This document shows positions 17,125-26,214 of a stretch of DNA of 64,000 bases, one piece after another. The notes below the pieces were generated by a model. That model worked only from the letters and a program-made list of their open reading frames with translations, was not told the origin of the DNA and did no database searches. Source of the stretch: Pseudomonas lalkuanensis (GTDB taxonomy: Bacteria > Pseudomonadota > Gammaproteobacteria > Pseudomonadales > Pseudomonadaceae); contig NZ_CP043311.1 of the NCBI RefSeq assembly GCF_008807375.1, positions 4,940,001 to 5,004,000 of the forward strand, given 5' to 3'. A program made the translations under genes and the position numbers. The first letter of the stretch is position 1. Each line of letters starts with the position of its first letter.

Positions 17125-17439
17125 CTATGCGGTCTGTAACACCTCATCCACCTGGAGCAACGGCGCCAGGTTGGTGTAGTTGGGGATATCGGCGCTGATC
17201 TCGTCGCCGTTCAGTTCCAGCGTGCTGCGCAATTCCTCCACCGACAGTACCCAGATATTGGCCATGCAGATGAAAGGCGCCACCGCGCCATCCACTGCGG
17301 CCAGCCCCTTGCGCACTTCGACCTTCACCAGGTTTTCGCCGATCAGGCGGGACAGGAGTGGTATGTGTTCCTCGCAGTAGTAGGTGAAGTCGAACTTGGC
17401 GCCCGGTGCATTGGGGTACGCCACAACAAAGCAGTACAT
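17125..17439 (-). CDS. EthD family protein
   Basis: 104 residues. The dimeric alpha-beta barrel EthD pattern is seen: VVAYPNAPGAKFDFTYYCEEHIPLL near the N terminus and MANIWVLSVEELRSTLE. EthD members take part in ether degradation in actinobacteria, but most family members have no known substrate. The start at 17439 has a strong AAGGAGG site. Single gene, convergent with the acyltransferase and upstream of nothing in its direction. Confidence 0.75.
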   Translation of the reverse strand: MYCFVVAYPNAPGAKFDFTYYCEEHIPLLSRLIGENLVKVEVRKGLAAVDGAVAPFICMANIWVLSVEELRSTLELNGDEISADIPNYTNLAPLLQVDEVLQTA

Positions 17440-17540
17440 GGAGCCTCCTTATCGCGATTGGCCGGGGACCTGATCCCGGATGCCCCGACAAATCAAGTGT
17501 AGGCCCGCCCATACCGGTCTGCGCGATGGCCCCCGCCCGG

Positions 17541-19697
17541 TCAGGGCGAGGGTGTGAGGCTATCGACACCCTCCCGCAAGGCACGCCAGTCCACCACCCG
17601 GGGAAAGGTCTCGGCCCTGGCCACCGGCAGCCCCGGTGCCACCAGGAAACCCTGCATGAAGGTGCAACCGTGCTCCAGCAGCCAGTCGCGCTGGGCCATG
17701 GTTTCCACCCCTTCGGCGATCACTTCCAGGCCCAGGTGGCGGCTGAGGTCGATGATGGTGCTGACCACCGCAGCATCGCGCCTCGACTCCAGCATGCTGG
17801 AGATGAACAGGCGGTCGATCTTCAGGGTGTCCAGCTCGAAGTGACGCAGGTAGGCGAGGGACGAATAGCCGGTGCCGAAGTCGTCGATGGCGATGCGCAC
17901 CCCAAGGGCACGCAGTTGCCGCAGCTGTTCGCGGGTCATCTCCAGGTCCTGCATCAGCGCGCTTTCGGTGACCTCCACTTCCAGCTGTGCGGGCCGCAGG
18001 TTGAACTCGCCCAACACCCGCCGCAGGTCGTCCACCAGTTGCGGCATGCCGAACTGCACCGGGCTGACGTTCAGGCTCACCACCAGGTCGTCGCCGAATG
18101 ACGGCTGCCAGGTGCTGCACTGGCTGGCGCCCTCGCGCAGCACCCAGTCGCCCAGACGGTTGATCAGGCGGGTTTCCTCCAACAGCGGTATGAACACGTT
18201 GGGCGCCACGGTGCCGGCCACCCGGTGTTCCCAACGCAGCAGCGCCTCGAACCCGCGCAGGCGGCCGCTCTCGATGTGGACCTGCGGCTGGTAGACGAGG
18301 TGGAAATCATTCTGCTCGATGGCGTTGCGCAGGCTTTCTTCCAGCATCAGCCGCGAGCGGGCGCGGCCGTTCATCTCCGGCGAGTAGAAGCGGTACTGCT
18401 GGCGACCGGCGCGCTTGGCCTCGTACATGGCGATATCCGCCGCACGCAACAGGCCATCCACGCTCTGCCCGCACTCAGGGAAGCAGGCGATGCCGACGCT
18501 GGCGCCGAGGGTGACGTCGATGCCTTCGATGCGATGGCGGACCGAAACCAGCTCGATGAGCTTCTCCGCCACCCGCGCGGCATCCTCGGGATGGTCCAGG
18601 GTGTCCAGCAGCGCAGTGAATTCGTCGCCGCCCATGCGCGCCAGGATGTCGTAGGGACGCAGGCAGTTCTTCAACTGCTCCGCCACCCGCCGCAGCACGC
18701 GGTCTCCGGCCTCATGGCCGAGGGAGTCGTTGATCAGCTTGAAACCATCGAGGTCCAGGTACAGCACTGCCATGCGCTTGCCGTTGCGCTCGATGCGCGC
18801 CAGGGAAGCCTCCAGGGCCTGGTGGAAACCACGACGATTGAGCAGCCCGGTAAGGGCATCGGTGATGGCCTGGGATTCAAGCTGCGCATGCAGTTGGCGC
18901 ACCACCGACATGTCCAGGGCGATGACCACCATGGAGCGCTGCAGGCGCGGCAGTGGCGACGACGACAGCGCCACTGGCAGGCACTCGCCGCTCATGGTCT
19001 TGAGGCTGGCGTCGTGGAGGCGGTAGGTCTCGTTCTGTTTCCAGTGGCGATAGAAGTCCGAGAATTTCCAATCGCTGCCCGTCTCCGGATGGGCGATCAG
19101 GCTCAACAGCGGACGACCTTCCAGATCGTCCACCGAGCCCTGGAGCATCTGCGCCATGGCCGGGTTGGCGAAGCTGATGAGGCCGTCCTCGCCGACCACC
19201 AGGATGCCTTCGGCGGCGTTCTCCAGCACCGAGGCGTTGAAGGCGCGGGCGCTGTCCAGCTGCTGGCTGAGTTGCAGCAGGTCGCGCCGGTTGCGCTCGT
19301 GGGCCAGCAGGGACTGGATCTTGTGGCGCAATACCTGGGGGTCGAAGGGTTTGAGGATGAAGTCCACCGCCCCGGAGGTATAGCCGCGCAGCACGGCGTC
19401 CTGGGTGTGGGCGATGGCGGAGATGAAAATGATCGGCGTGAAGCGGGTCAGCGGGCTGCTGCGCATCAGCCGGGCCACTTCGAAGCCGTCCATGCGCGGC
19501 ATCTGCACGTCCAGCAGGACCAGCCCGACCTGTTCTTCCAGCAGGCATTTCAACGCGGCCTCGCCCGAGTCCACGGTGCGTACCTGCCATTCGCCGTCCT
19601 CCAGCAGCGCCTCCATGGCGGCGAGGTTTTCCTGGCGGTCATCCACCACCAGCAGGATGTTGTCCGCTGGGGCCTCCTTAAGCTGCAGGTGCGCCAT
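17541..19697 (-). CDS. Response regulator with PAS, GGDEF and EAL domains
   Basis: 718 residues. Order: receiver domain with phosphorylation site Asp63 (LLDVQMPRMDG) and KPF lysine, PAS domain about 150-270, diguanylate cyclase domain with an intact GGDEF at 356-360 and the RxxD inhibitory site (RPYD) just before it, and a phosphodiesterase domain with intact EAL at 484-486, DDFGTGYSS and IAEGVE. Both c-di-GMP synthesis and degradation residues are present, so either or both activities are possible. Its start overlaps the end of the hybrid kinase gene by 20 bases, so it is very probably that kinase's output partner. Confidence 0.93.
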   Translation of the reverse strand: MAHLQLKEAPADNILLVVDDRQENLAAMEALLEDGEWQVRTVDSGEAALKCLLEEQVGLVLLDVQMPRMDGFEVARLMRSSPLTRFTPIIFISAIAHTQDAVLRGYTSGAVDFILKPFDPQVLRHKIQSLLAHERNRRDLLQLSQQLDSARAFNASVLENAAEGILVVGEDGLISFANPAMAQMLQGSVDDLEGRPLLSLIAHPETGSDWKFSDFYRHWKQNETYRLHDASLKTMSGECLPVALSSSPLPRLQRSMVVIALDMSVVRQLHAQLESQAITDALTGLLNRRGFHQALEASLARIERNGKRMAVLYLDLDGFKLINDSLGHEAGDRVLRRVAEQLKNCLRPYDILARMGGDEFTALLDTLDHPEDAARVAEKLIELVSVRHRIEGIDVTLGASVGIACFPECGQSVDGLLRAADIAMYEAKRAGRQQYRFYSPEMNGRARSRLMLEESLRNAIEQNDFHLVYQPQVHIESGRLRGFEALLRWEHRVAGTVAPNVFIPLLEETRLINRLGDWVLREGASQCSTWQPSFGDDLVVSLNVSPVQFGMPQLVDDLRRVLGEFNLRPAQLEVEVTESALMQDLEMTREQLRQLRALGVRIAIDDFGTGYSSLAYLRHFELDTLKIDRLFISSMLESRRDAAVVSTIIDLSRHLGLEVIAEGVETMAQRDWLLEHGCTFMQGFLVAPGLPVARAETFPRVVDWRALREGVDSLTPSP

Positions 19698-22600
19698 GGC
19701 GACCTCCCGGTTGTTCCAGCCAGCGGTAGAGCATGTCCAGCAGTTCCTGGCGACTCACCGGCTTGGCCAGGTAGTCGTCGGCGCCGGCGGTGATGCATTT
19801 CTCCCGATCGCCCTTCATCGCATGGGCGGTCAGGGCAATGATCGGGATGCCGCAGCCGTGCTCCTGCTTGAGCACGCGGGTGGCGGTGTAGCCGTCCATA
19901 TTGGGCATGGCCATGTCCATCAGGATCAGGTCGAAGGGCTCACGCTGGAAGCAGTCGATGGCTTCCACACCGTCGCGGGCGGCGGTGACCTTCATTCCCG
20001 TCTCATCGAGCAGGGCACTCAGGGCGTAGATGTTGCGTACGTCGTCGTCCACCAGCAGCACTCGGCTGCCCTCCAGCGGATCCAACACCGGGCTGTTCTG
20101 CGGCTGGCGCAGGCCGGAGAAGAAGCCCTGGACCGCGGAGCTGAGGTTGTCGAGGTCATCGCCCGCCTTGCGCACCACCACCGCCGAGTAGCGGCGCAGG
20201 CGCTGCAGGTTCTGCTGGTTGACGTCGACACCGGTGTTGATGACCACGCGCGAACCATCCAGCGGGCGTTCACGGTCGAGACTGTCGAGCAGCTCGAAAC
20301 CGTCCTGGTCGGGCAGGTCGAGGTCGATCACCAGAGCGGAGAACTCGCCTTCCGCGTAGGCCTTGCGGGCGCTCTCGCCATTGGCGCTGGCGACCACATC
20401 GAACCCCAGCTGCTTCAGGTGCTCGCGATAGTGCTCGCGCTCCACCTCGACGTCTTCCACCAGCAGCAGTTTGCGATCCTCCGGCGGACGGCCGCCTTCC
20501 AGGTCCTGGAATACCTGCTCCAGATCCTCGCGGGCGATGGGCTTGACGAGGTAGCGGGTGGCGTCCTCGTTCCAGTCCTGGGGCTGGGGCACGCAGGAGA
20601 TGATGTTCACCGGCGTGGTACGGTGGTTCGCGTGGCCACGCAGGCGCCGGTAGATCTGCCAGCCGCTGATGTCCGGCAGCAGGATGTCGAGGATCACCGC
20701 CGCGAACCGCTCGTTCTGCAACAGGCCGATGGCTTGCTTGCCGCTGCGGCAGTGGACACTGGAGAAGCCGTGGGCCTGTGCCTCTTCGGCGATCACCGAA
20801 GCGAAATTGACGTCGTCTTCGACGATCAGCACCGCAGCCCCCTGGCCGCTGCGCACCGGTTGCGCGGGCTCTTCGTCGTCCTTCGGCTGGCTGGCGGCCA
20901 CCGCCACCGGCAAGCGCACGATGAAGCGCGAGCCCCGCCCCGGAACGCTTTCCAGAGTGATGTCGCCGTCCAGGGCGAGCACCAGTTGACGGGTGATGGC
21001 CAATCCCAGCCCGGTACCGCCAAAGCGCCGGCTGGTAGAGCCGTCGATCTGCTGGAATGCCTGGAATATGCGCTCGTGCTGCTCCTCGGGAATGCCGATG
21101 CCGGTATCCCGGACCACGAAGCAGAGCACTTCGCGCTCATCGATCGCCGCCGCCGGGTCCAGCTCCACCGACAGTTCCACCTCGCCCTGCTCGGTGAACT
21201 TGAGGGCGTTGGACAACAGGTTGCGCAGGATCTGGTGCAGGCGCACCCGGTCGCTGTGGATAACCCGGGGCACCCCGGCCTGGATGTGCGTGGAGAGGCG
21301 CAGCCCCTTGATCTCGGCCATCGGACGCAGGCTGCCGTCCAGTTCGGCGAGCATGTCTTGCACATTGAGCGGTTCGAGCTTGAGCTGCATGCGTCCCGCC
21401 TCGACCTTGGCCAGGTCGAGCACATCGTTGATCAGCTGCAGCAGGTCGCTGCCGGCACGGTGGACGATGTCGGCGTGGCGGGTCTGCTTCTCGGTGAGGT
21501 TGCCGACCATGTTCTGCCGCAGCTGGTCGCTGAGGATCAGGATGCTGTTCAACGGCGTGCGCAGCTCGTGGGACATATTGGCGAGGAACTCGGACTTGTA
21601 ACGGTTGGCCAGCATCAGTTGCTCGGCCTGGTCACGCAGCCGCTGCTCGGCAGCCTTGCGCTCGCTGATGTCGATGATCACCGCCTGGACCATCAGTTCG
21701 CGGCCGGCGCGGATCGGCGACAGCCCCACCTCCAGCGGGATCAGGCGACCGTCGCGGTGCTGGCCGAACAGCTCGCGATTGCTCCCCATGCGCCGTTGTT
21801 CGGGTTTTTTCTGGAAGCTTTCGCGCATGGCCACATGGGCCTCGCGCAGGGACTCGGGCAGGAGCATCTCCACAGGGGAGTCGAGCATCTCCGCGCGGCC
21901 GTAGCCGAAGAGCTGCTCGGTCTGGCGGTTGACCATGGCGATCCGCCCACGGCTGTCCACCAGGACGATGGCATTGGGCGAGGCTTCGACCACCAGGCGG
22001 AAACGCTCCTCGGCGCTCTTGCGTGCCTGCAGATCCACCAGGATGAACAGGTAGCGCTGGTCATGGCCGTGATTGATGGTGCTCAGGCTGAAGGCCACGG
22101 CGATGCGCTCGCCGTCATCCTGCAGCAGCTCCGTCTCCACCAGGTCGGTGGGTGCCTGCCGGGACAACTGTTGCGACAAGTCCAGCAGGCCTGGCAGGAA
22201 CCGGCGCAGGTTCTGCCCCACGAGGTTTTCCGCCACGCCGCCGAACAGGTCCGCGGCACGGGCGTTGGCCATCTCGATGCGGCCATCCTCGAGGCAGGTC
22301 AGGGTAGCCACCGGCAGATGCTGCAGCAGCATACGGAAGCGCTCTTCGCGCTCGGCCAGCTCGTTGGAGATAGACCTGGAGAGCAGCAACTGACGCTCTC
22401 GCTGGTAGAGGTAGCCGCCCACCAGCAGCGACAGCAGCATCGCGGCGGCCAGGCCGGTCCACAGGCTGAAGGCGATGCGATTGTTGCCGAGCATCGCCTC
22501 GTACTGCGCTGTACTGCCCACCCCCAGGGCCCAGGTGCGGCCGAACAGCTTCAGCTCCTCGACCCTGTGGAAGCGTGGCTGGCCAGCTTCCTCCTGGTGA

Positions 22601-23406
22601 CCGAGCATGGGCGCGTCGGGGCTGCCCAGGTCCTTGAGGTCTATGCGGTAGTAGTTGCTCTGGGTACCCAGGATGCCGTCCATCAGATCGTTCAGGCGAA
22701 AAGCGCCGCAGACCATGCCGACCAGCGCCGCGCGCCGCTCTTCCTCCGTGCTGCTGGGTGCGTCCGGGCGGTACACCGGCATGTAGAGCAGCAGCCCGGT
22801 CTGTGCCTGCTGGTCGGTCTCCTGACGGAGCTTGAGCGGTCCGGTGAGACTGGGCTCGCCACTCGCCCAGGCAAGCTCGATGGCGTCCCGACGCACCGCC
22901 TCGGTCAGCATGTCGAAGCCCAGGGTGCGGCGATTGCGCCAGTCCATGGGGCTGGTGTACTGCACCACCAGATACTGTTCCCGGGGTTCTGTGGGAAAGA
23001 CGCGGAAATCCCGCCGGCCCTGCTCCCAGATCTCGCCGAGGAACTCATTGAGTTCCTCGTGCTTGAGATAGCGTGCCCAGGCCAGCGCCTGAATGCCCGG
23101 GTAGCGCTCCTGCAATTGCAGCTGGTCGGTGGCCCGCGCCCACTCTTCAGCCGACACGGAGTTACTGCCGACCATCAGGCCGGCCATGCCACGCAGCACC
23201 ATCTCGTAGGCGCGCATCCTGATACCGATGCGCTGGGCGATCTCCTGCGCCTCGACCTGGAAACGCTGCTCGTGCTCGGAGCGGTTGCGCGACTCCAGGG
23301 CCAGCCATTGCCAGAGCACCAGCCCCCCGGAAACGAGCATCAGGGTGAACGTCACCAGCAACGGCAACAGGTACATGCGGAGTCGGGGGATTTGACGTTC
23401 GTCCAT
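19678..23406 (-). CDS. Hybrid sensor histidine kinase with CHASE, PAS and three receiver domains
   Basis: 1242 residues from the ATG at 23406, which has an AGGAG site; a longer reading from 23457 lacks one. Order: membrane helix about 11-37, periplasmic CHASE-type sensor (ERYPGIQALAWARYL) to about 300, second helix about 310-335, two PAS domains, HisKA with His613 (NMSHELRTPLNS), HATPase, then three receivers with acceptor residues Asp907, Asp1028 and Asp1164. It lacks an Hpt domain, so relay to the last receivers or to the GGDEF-EAL partner needs another route or direct transfer. The ligand cannot be predicted. Confidence 0.93.
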   Translation of the reverse strand: MDERQIPRLRMYLLPLLVTFTLMLVSGGLVLWQWLALESRNRSEHEQRFQVEAQEIAQRIGIRMRAYEMVLRGMAGLMVGSNSVSAEEWARATDQLQLQERYPGIQALAWARYLKHEELNEFLGEIWEQGRRDFRVFPTEPREQYLVVQYTSPMDWRNRRTLGFDMLTEAVRRDAIELAWASGEPSLTGPLKLRQETDQQAQTGLLLYMPVYRPDAPSSTEEERRAALVGMVCGAFRLNDLMDGILGTQSNYYRIDLKDLGSPDAPMLGHQEEAGQPRFHRVEELKLFGRTWALGVGSTAQYEAMLGNNRIAFSLWTGLAAAMLLSLLVGGYLYQRERQLLLSRSISNELAEREERFRMLLQHLPVATLTCLEDGRIEMANARAADLFGGVAENLVGQNLRRFLPGLLDLSQQLSRQAPTDLVETELLQDDGERIAVAFSLSTINHGHDQRYLFILVDLQARKSAEERFRLVVEASPNAIVLVDSRGRIAMVNRQTEQLFGYGRAEMLDSPVEMLLPESLREAHVAMRESFQKKPEQRRMGSNRELFGQHRDGRLIPLEVGLSPIRAGRELMVQAVIIDISERKAAEQRLRDQAEQLMLANRYKSEFLANMSHELRTPLNSILILSDQLRQNMVGNLTEKQTRHADIVHRAGSDLLQLINDVLDLAKVEAGRMQLKLEPLNVQDMLAELDGSLRPMAEIKGLRLSTHIQAGVPRVIHSDRVRLHQILRNLLSNALKFTEQGEVELSVELDPAAAIDEREVLCFVVRDTGIGIPEEQHERIFQAFQQIDGSTSRRFGGTGLGLAITRQLVLALDGDITLESVPGRGSRFIVRLPVAVAASQPKDDEEPAQPVRSGQGAAVLIVEDDVNFASVIAEEAQAHGFSSVHCRSGKQAIGLLQNERFAAVILDILLPDISGWQIYRRLRGHANHRTTPVNIISCVPQPQDWNEDATRYLVKPIAREDLEQVFQDLEGGRPPEDRKLLLVEDVEVEREHYREHLKQLGFDVVASANGESARKAYAEGEFSALVIDLDLPDQDGFELLDSLDRERPLDGSRVVINTGVDVNQQNLQRLRRYSAVVVRKAGDDLDNLSSAVQGFFSGLRQPQNSPVLDPLEGSRVLLVDDDVRNIYALSALLDETGMKVTAARDGVEAIDCFQREPFDLILMDMAMPNMDGYTATRVLKQEHGCGIPIIALTAHAMKGDREKCITAGADDYLAKPVSRQELLDMLYRWLEQPGGRHGAPAA

Positions 23407-23557
23407 GCAGTCTCCTGTCCTTTCCATGGCCGCCGTCACCTCGCAAGGAATGCACACAAGCGGTTCCGGCCGGGCTCAACGGAGCCCTGCAACGCAGTCT
23501 AGACAGGAAAGTGCGAACTGGCGTTGAGCCAGTAATCGAGCGACGAGCGGCAGGAAC

Positions 23558-23585
23558 GAAAAGGCCCGCTGTTGCGGGCCTTTTC
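23558..23585 (-). terminator. Rho-independent terminator of the OmpA-type lipoprotein gene
   Basis: GAAAAGGCCCGC / GCGGGCCTTTTC stem with a 4-base loop; T-run on the minus strand. It begins 14 bases after the stop. Confidence 0.8.
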
Positions 23586-23599
23586 GGAGAGAGCGGGTA

Positions 23600-24301
23600 T
23601 TACTGCTGCGGAGCCTGAGCGCCGGGGATGGGGGTCAGCTTGATTTCCACGCGGCGGTTCTGCGAACGGCCCGCTTCGTTGGCGTTGGTCGCAACCGGCT
23701 GGTCCGGGCCCATGCCACGGGAACTCACGCGGGCGCCGTTGACGCCCTGGGCCATCAGGTAGTTGGCCACGCTCTGGGCGCGCTGTTGCGACAGGTTCAT
23801 GTTGTATTGGTGGCTGCCGGTGCTGTCGGTGTGGCCAACCACTTCGATGTTGTTCTGGTCGTACTGCTTGAACGAAGTCGCCAGGTTGTTCAGCGGGGTG
23901 TAGAAGTTGCTGGCGATATCCGCCGAATTGGTAGCGAAAGTGATGTTGCCGGGCATGATCAGGTTGATGTTGTCGCCCTGGCGCTGCACCTGCACACCGG
24001 TGCCTTCCATGCTGCGACGCAGTTCGGCTTCCTGCTTGTCGACGTAGTAGCCGTAGCCCGCGCTGGCAGCTCCCGCTACGGCGGCACCGATCAGCGCACC
24101 CTTGCCACGGTTGTCATGGTTGATCGCGGCGCCCGCTACGGCACCCGCCAGGGCGCCCAGGGCACCGTACTTGGCGGTCTTGCTCATGCCGCCTTCGGCG
24201 GGAGCCTGGACTTCACCCTGTTGGTTGTAGGGGTTCTGAGCACAACCCGACAGCATGGCGAAAACGGTAGCGGCGATGATCAGGCGACGCGGGGTGAACA
24301 T
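23600..24301 (-). CDS. OmpA family lipoprotein
   Basis: 233 residues from the ATG at 24301 (AGGAG site upstream). A signal peptide ends in the lipobox LSGC (about residues 16-19). A glycine-zipper region follows ([37 protein letters not shown]). The C-terminal OmpA domain about residues 110-225 carries the peptidoglycan-binding pattern GHTDSTG, LSQQRAQSVANYL and NRRVEI. Probably an outer-membrane lipoprotein tied to peptidoglycan. A candidate extracytoplasmic sigma factor promoter lies upstream. Confidence 0.9.
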   Translation of the reverse strand: MFTPRRLIIAATVFAMLSGCAQNPYNQQGEVQAPAEGGMSKTAKYGALGALAGAVAGAAINHDNRGKGALIGAAVAGAASAGYGYYVDKQEAELRRSMEGTGVQVQRQGDNINLIMPGNITFATNSADIASNFYTPLNNLATSFKQYDQNNIEVVGHTDSTGSHQYNMNLSQQRAQSVANYLMAQGVNGARVSSRGMGPDQPVATNANEAGRSQNRRVEIKLTPIPGAQAPQQ

Positions 24302-24349
24302 GGACGATTTACTCCTGAAAAATCTTTTAGCCGATATGGCTGCGGGCAA

Positions 24350-24376
24350 TTAGACATTAGAACGCGTAAAAATTCC
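24350..24376 (-). promoter_or_regulatory. Candidate ECF sigma (AlgU/SigX-type) promoter of the OmpA lipoprotein gene
   Basis: On the minus strand GGAATTT (24376-24370) and GTCTAA (24355-24350) are 14 bases apart. This is near the sigma-E-type consensus GGAACTT with 15-16 bases to GTCTAA. The start codon is 49 bases downstream. Confidence 0.4.
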
Positions 24377-24381
24377 GTATA

Positions 24382-25023
24382 TCAGGCCCGCACAAACGGA
24401 TTCTCGCGCATTTCGTCGCCCAGGCGCGTGTCCGGACCGTGGCCGGTGACCACGGTGGCTTCCTCATCCAGGCTGTACAGACGCTGCTTGATCGACCGCT
24501 CGATGGTGTTGTAGTCGCCGCCCCAGAGGTCGGTTCGGCCGATGCCGCGGCGGAACAGGGTGTCACCGGCGATCAAGAGCTTGGCCTCGGGGAACCAGAA
24601 ACTCATGGAGCCGGGCGTGTGCCCCGGGGTGTGCAGGGCCACCCCGCAACCACAGGCAAGCTCCTCGTCGTCGGCCAGCCACTGGTCGGGAGCCGGCACC
24701 GGCTTGTAGGGCACGCCGAACATGCGGCACTGCATTTCCAGGTTGTCCCAGAGGAACTGGTCTTCCTTGTGCAGGTGCAGCGTCGCACCGGTGGCCTTCT
24801 TCAACTCGCCGGAAGCGAGGAAGTGATCCAGGTGGGCATGGGTGTGGATGATGCTGACCAGCTTCAGCCCATGGGCCTCCAGCCGCGCCAGGATCAGCTC
24901 ATGGTTGCCGCCCGGGTCGACGACGATGGCCTTCCTGCTGACCGGATCGCCGATCAGGGTGCAGTTGCACTGCAACGGGCCGACGGGGAAGGTTTCACGG
25001 ATCAGGGCGGTGGACTGGGTCAT
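24382..25023 (-). CDS. MBL-fold metallo-hydrolase (glyoxalase II-like)
   Basis: 213 residues from the ATG at 25023. The zinc motif THAHLDH (about residues 61-67) is complete, followed by TPGHTPGSMSFWF and GDTLFRRGIGRTDL, and a late TGHGPDT histidine. The pattern is that of the YcbL-like glyoxalase II group, which hydrolyses thioesters such as S-lactoylglutathione, but other thioesters are possible. It is downstream of the AraC gene in the same direction, 49 bases apart, and may share its transcript. Confidence 0.88.
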   Translation of the reverse strand: MTQSTALIRETFPVGPLQCNCTLIGDPVSRKAIVVDPGGNHELILARLEAHGLKLVSIIHTHAHLDHFLASGELKKATGATLHLHKEDQFLWDNLEMQCRMFGVPYKPVPAPDQWLADDEELACGCGVALHTPGHTPGSMSFWFPEAKLLIAGDTLFRRGIGRTDLWGGDYNTIERSIKQRLYSLDEEATVVTGHGPDTRLGDEMRENPFVRA

Positions 25024-25072
25024 CGGGCGGCTCCGGTACGGCGGTGCGCTCTGCGGCGCAGGGGGAATGGCA

Positions 25073-26092
25073 TCACGGCCCGGAACGATAATCGCCCGGC
25101 AGCCTGCCCGTCCATTTCTTGAAGGCCCGGCGGAAGTTGGAGGGGTCGTTGAAACCCAGCAGGTTGGCGATCTCGAACAACGGCAACTGGGTGGCGCTGA
25201 GGTATTGCAGGGCCAGGCCCTTGCGCACCTCATCCAGCACCTGTTGATAACTCGTCCCCATGGCCGCCAGGTGCCGGCGCAGGCTGCGGCCACTGGTGTG
25301 CAGGGCGCGGGCGGCGCCGTCGAGGTCGGGAAAATCGCCAGGGCGCGCCAGGAGCAGTCGGCGCACGCGGGTCAGCAGCGCATCCTGCACGTCCAGTGTG
25401 GCCAGCAGCGCCTCGCACTGTTGCTCGCACATCTGCACCGTGGCCGGGTTGGCCAGCGCCATCGGGCGCTCCAGGTAAGCCTTGGGCAGGCTCAGCCAGT
25501 GGCACGGCTGGCCGAATTGCGCCGGTACGCCGAACACCTCCGCATAACGTTCCGCATATGCGGGGGCCGAATGGGCGAAACCCACCTGCTGGCCACGCAG
25601 TTCTTCGCCCACCAGGAAGCGGGCGATGCTGAAGAAGCTGGCCAGCAATCCCTCACCGGCAAAGCGCCCCAGAGGCCCCATGGGGAAGGATTCGGTGGCG
25701 CGCAGTTGCAGGCAATCCCCCTGCTCCGCCAGCTCCAGCTCATAGGCCAGGCCCAGCACCCGGTAGTACTTCAGGGCGAATTGCAGGGCGCGGCCGAGGT
25801 TGGCGCTGGAAAGCACCGCGTAACCGAGGATGCCGTGGGTGGACACGTTCAGGCGCTGGCCCAGCACCAGGCCCAGGGCCGGCTCGCGGCACAGTTGCAG
25901 GGCGGCGCCGGCGAGCTGGTTGAAATCGAGGAAGGACAGCCGGCCATTCGGATTGCCGAGGATCTCCGGCCGCACCCTGGCGCCTGTGAACAGCGCCTCG
26001 CGCGCCACGCCCAGCTCCTCGGCCAGCCCGAACAGGGCTTCGGCATAGGCGACGGGCACCAGTTCGGCGGAGAAGGTCAGGGGTTGTTTCAT
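25073..26092 (-). CDS. AraC family regulator with arabinose-binding-type N domain (OruR-like)
   Basis: 339 residues from the ATG at 26092. The N-terminal half (about 20-200) resembles the arabinose-binding-like sensor common in Pseudomonas AraC regulators (LSFLDFNQLAGAALQLCREPALGLVLGQRL, GILGYAVLSS). The C-terminal double helix-turn-helix is complete (AARALHTSGRSLRRHLAAMGTSYQQVLDEVR and LPLFEIANLLGFNDPSNFRRAFKKWTG). By synteny it corresponds to PA0831, which I recall as OruR (ornithine utilisation). It is divergent from the next gene with 122 bases between, a likely control region. Confidence 0.88.
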   Translation of the reverse strand: MKQPLTFSAELVPVAYAEALFGLAEELGVAREALFTGARVRPEILGNPNGRLSFLDFNQLAGAALQLCREPALGLVLGQRLNVSTHGILGYAVLSSANLGRALQFALKYYRVLGLAYELELAEQGDCLQLRATESFPMGPLGRFAGEGLLASFFSIARFLVGEELRGQQVGFAHSAPAYAERYAEVFGVPAQFGQPCHWLSLPKAYLERPMALANPATVQMCEQQCEALLATLDVQDALLTRVRRLLLARPGDFPDLDGAARALHTSGRSLRRHLAAMGTSYQQVLDEVRKGLALQYLSATQLPLFEIANLLGFNDPSNFRRAFKKWTGRLPGDYRSGP

Positions 26093-26214
26093 TTGGGCGT
26101 CTTGTTCTGGTTGTGGCCGGATATGACCCGAAGGTTGGCAGAAGATAACCTTGTCCGACAAAACCCGGCAAGCGGATATTGGGACCATGGTCCATACAGC
26201 CTCAAGGAGCCCCC

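Noticed and set aside
19405..23502. Very long open frame on the plus strand (1365 codons)
   Set aside because: It is the antisense of the hybrid kinase and response regulator genes, whose domains and motifs are complete; GC-rich third positions create long shadow frames.
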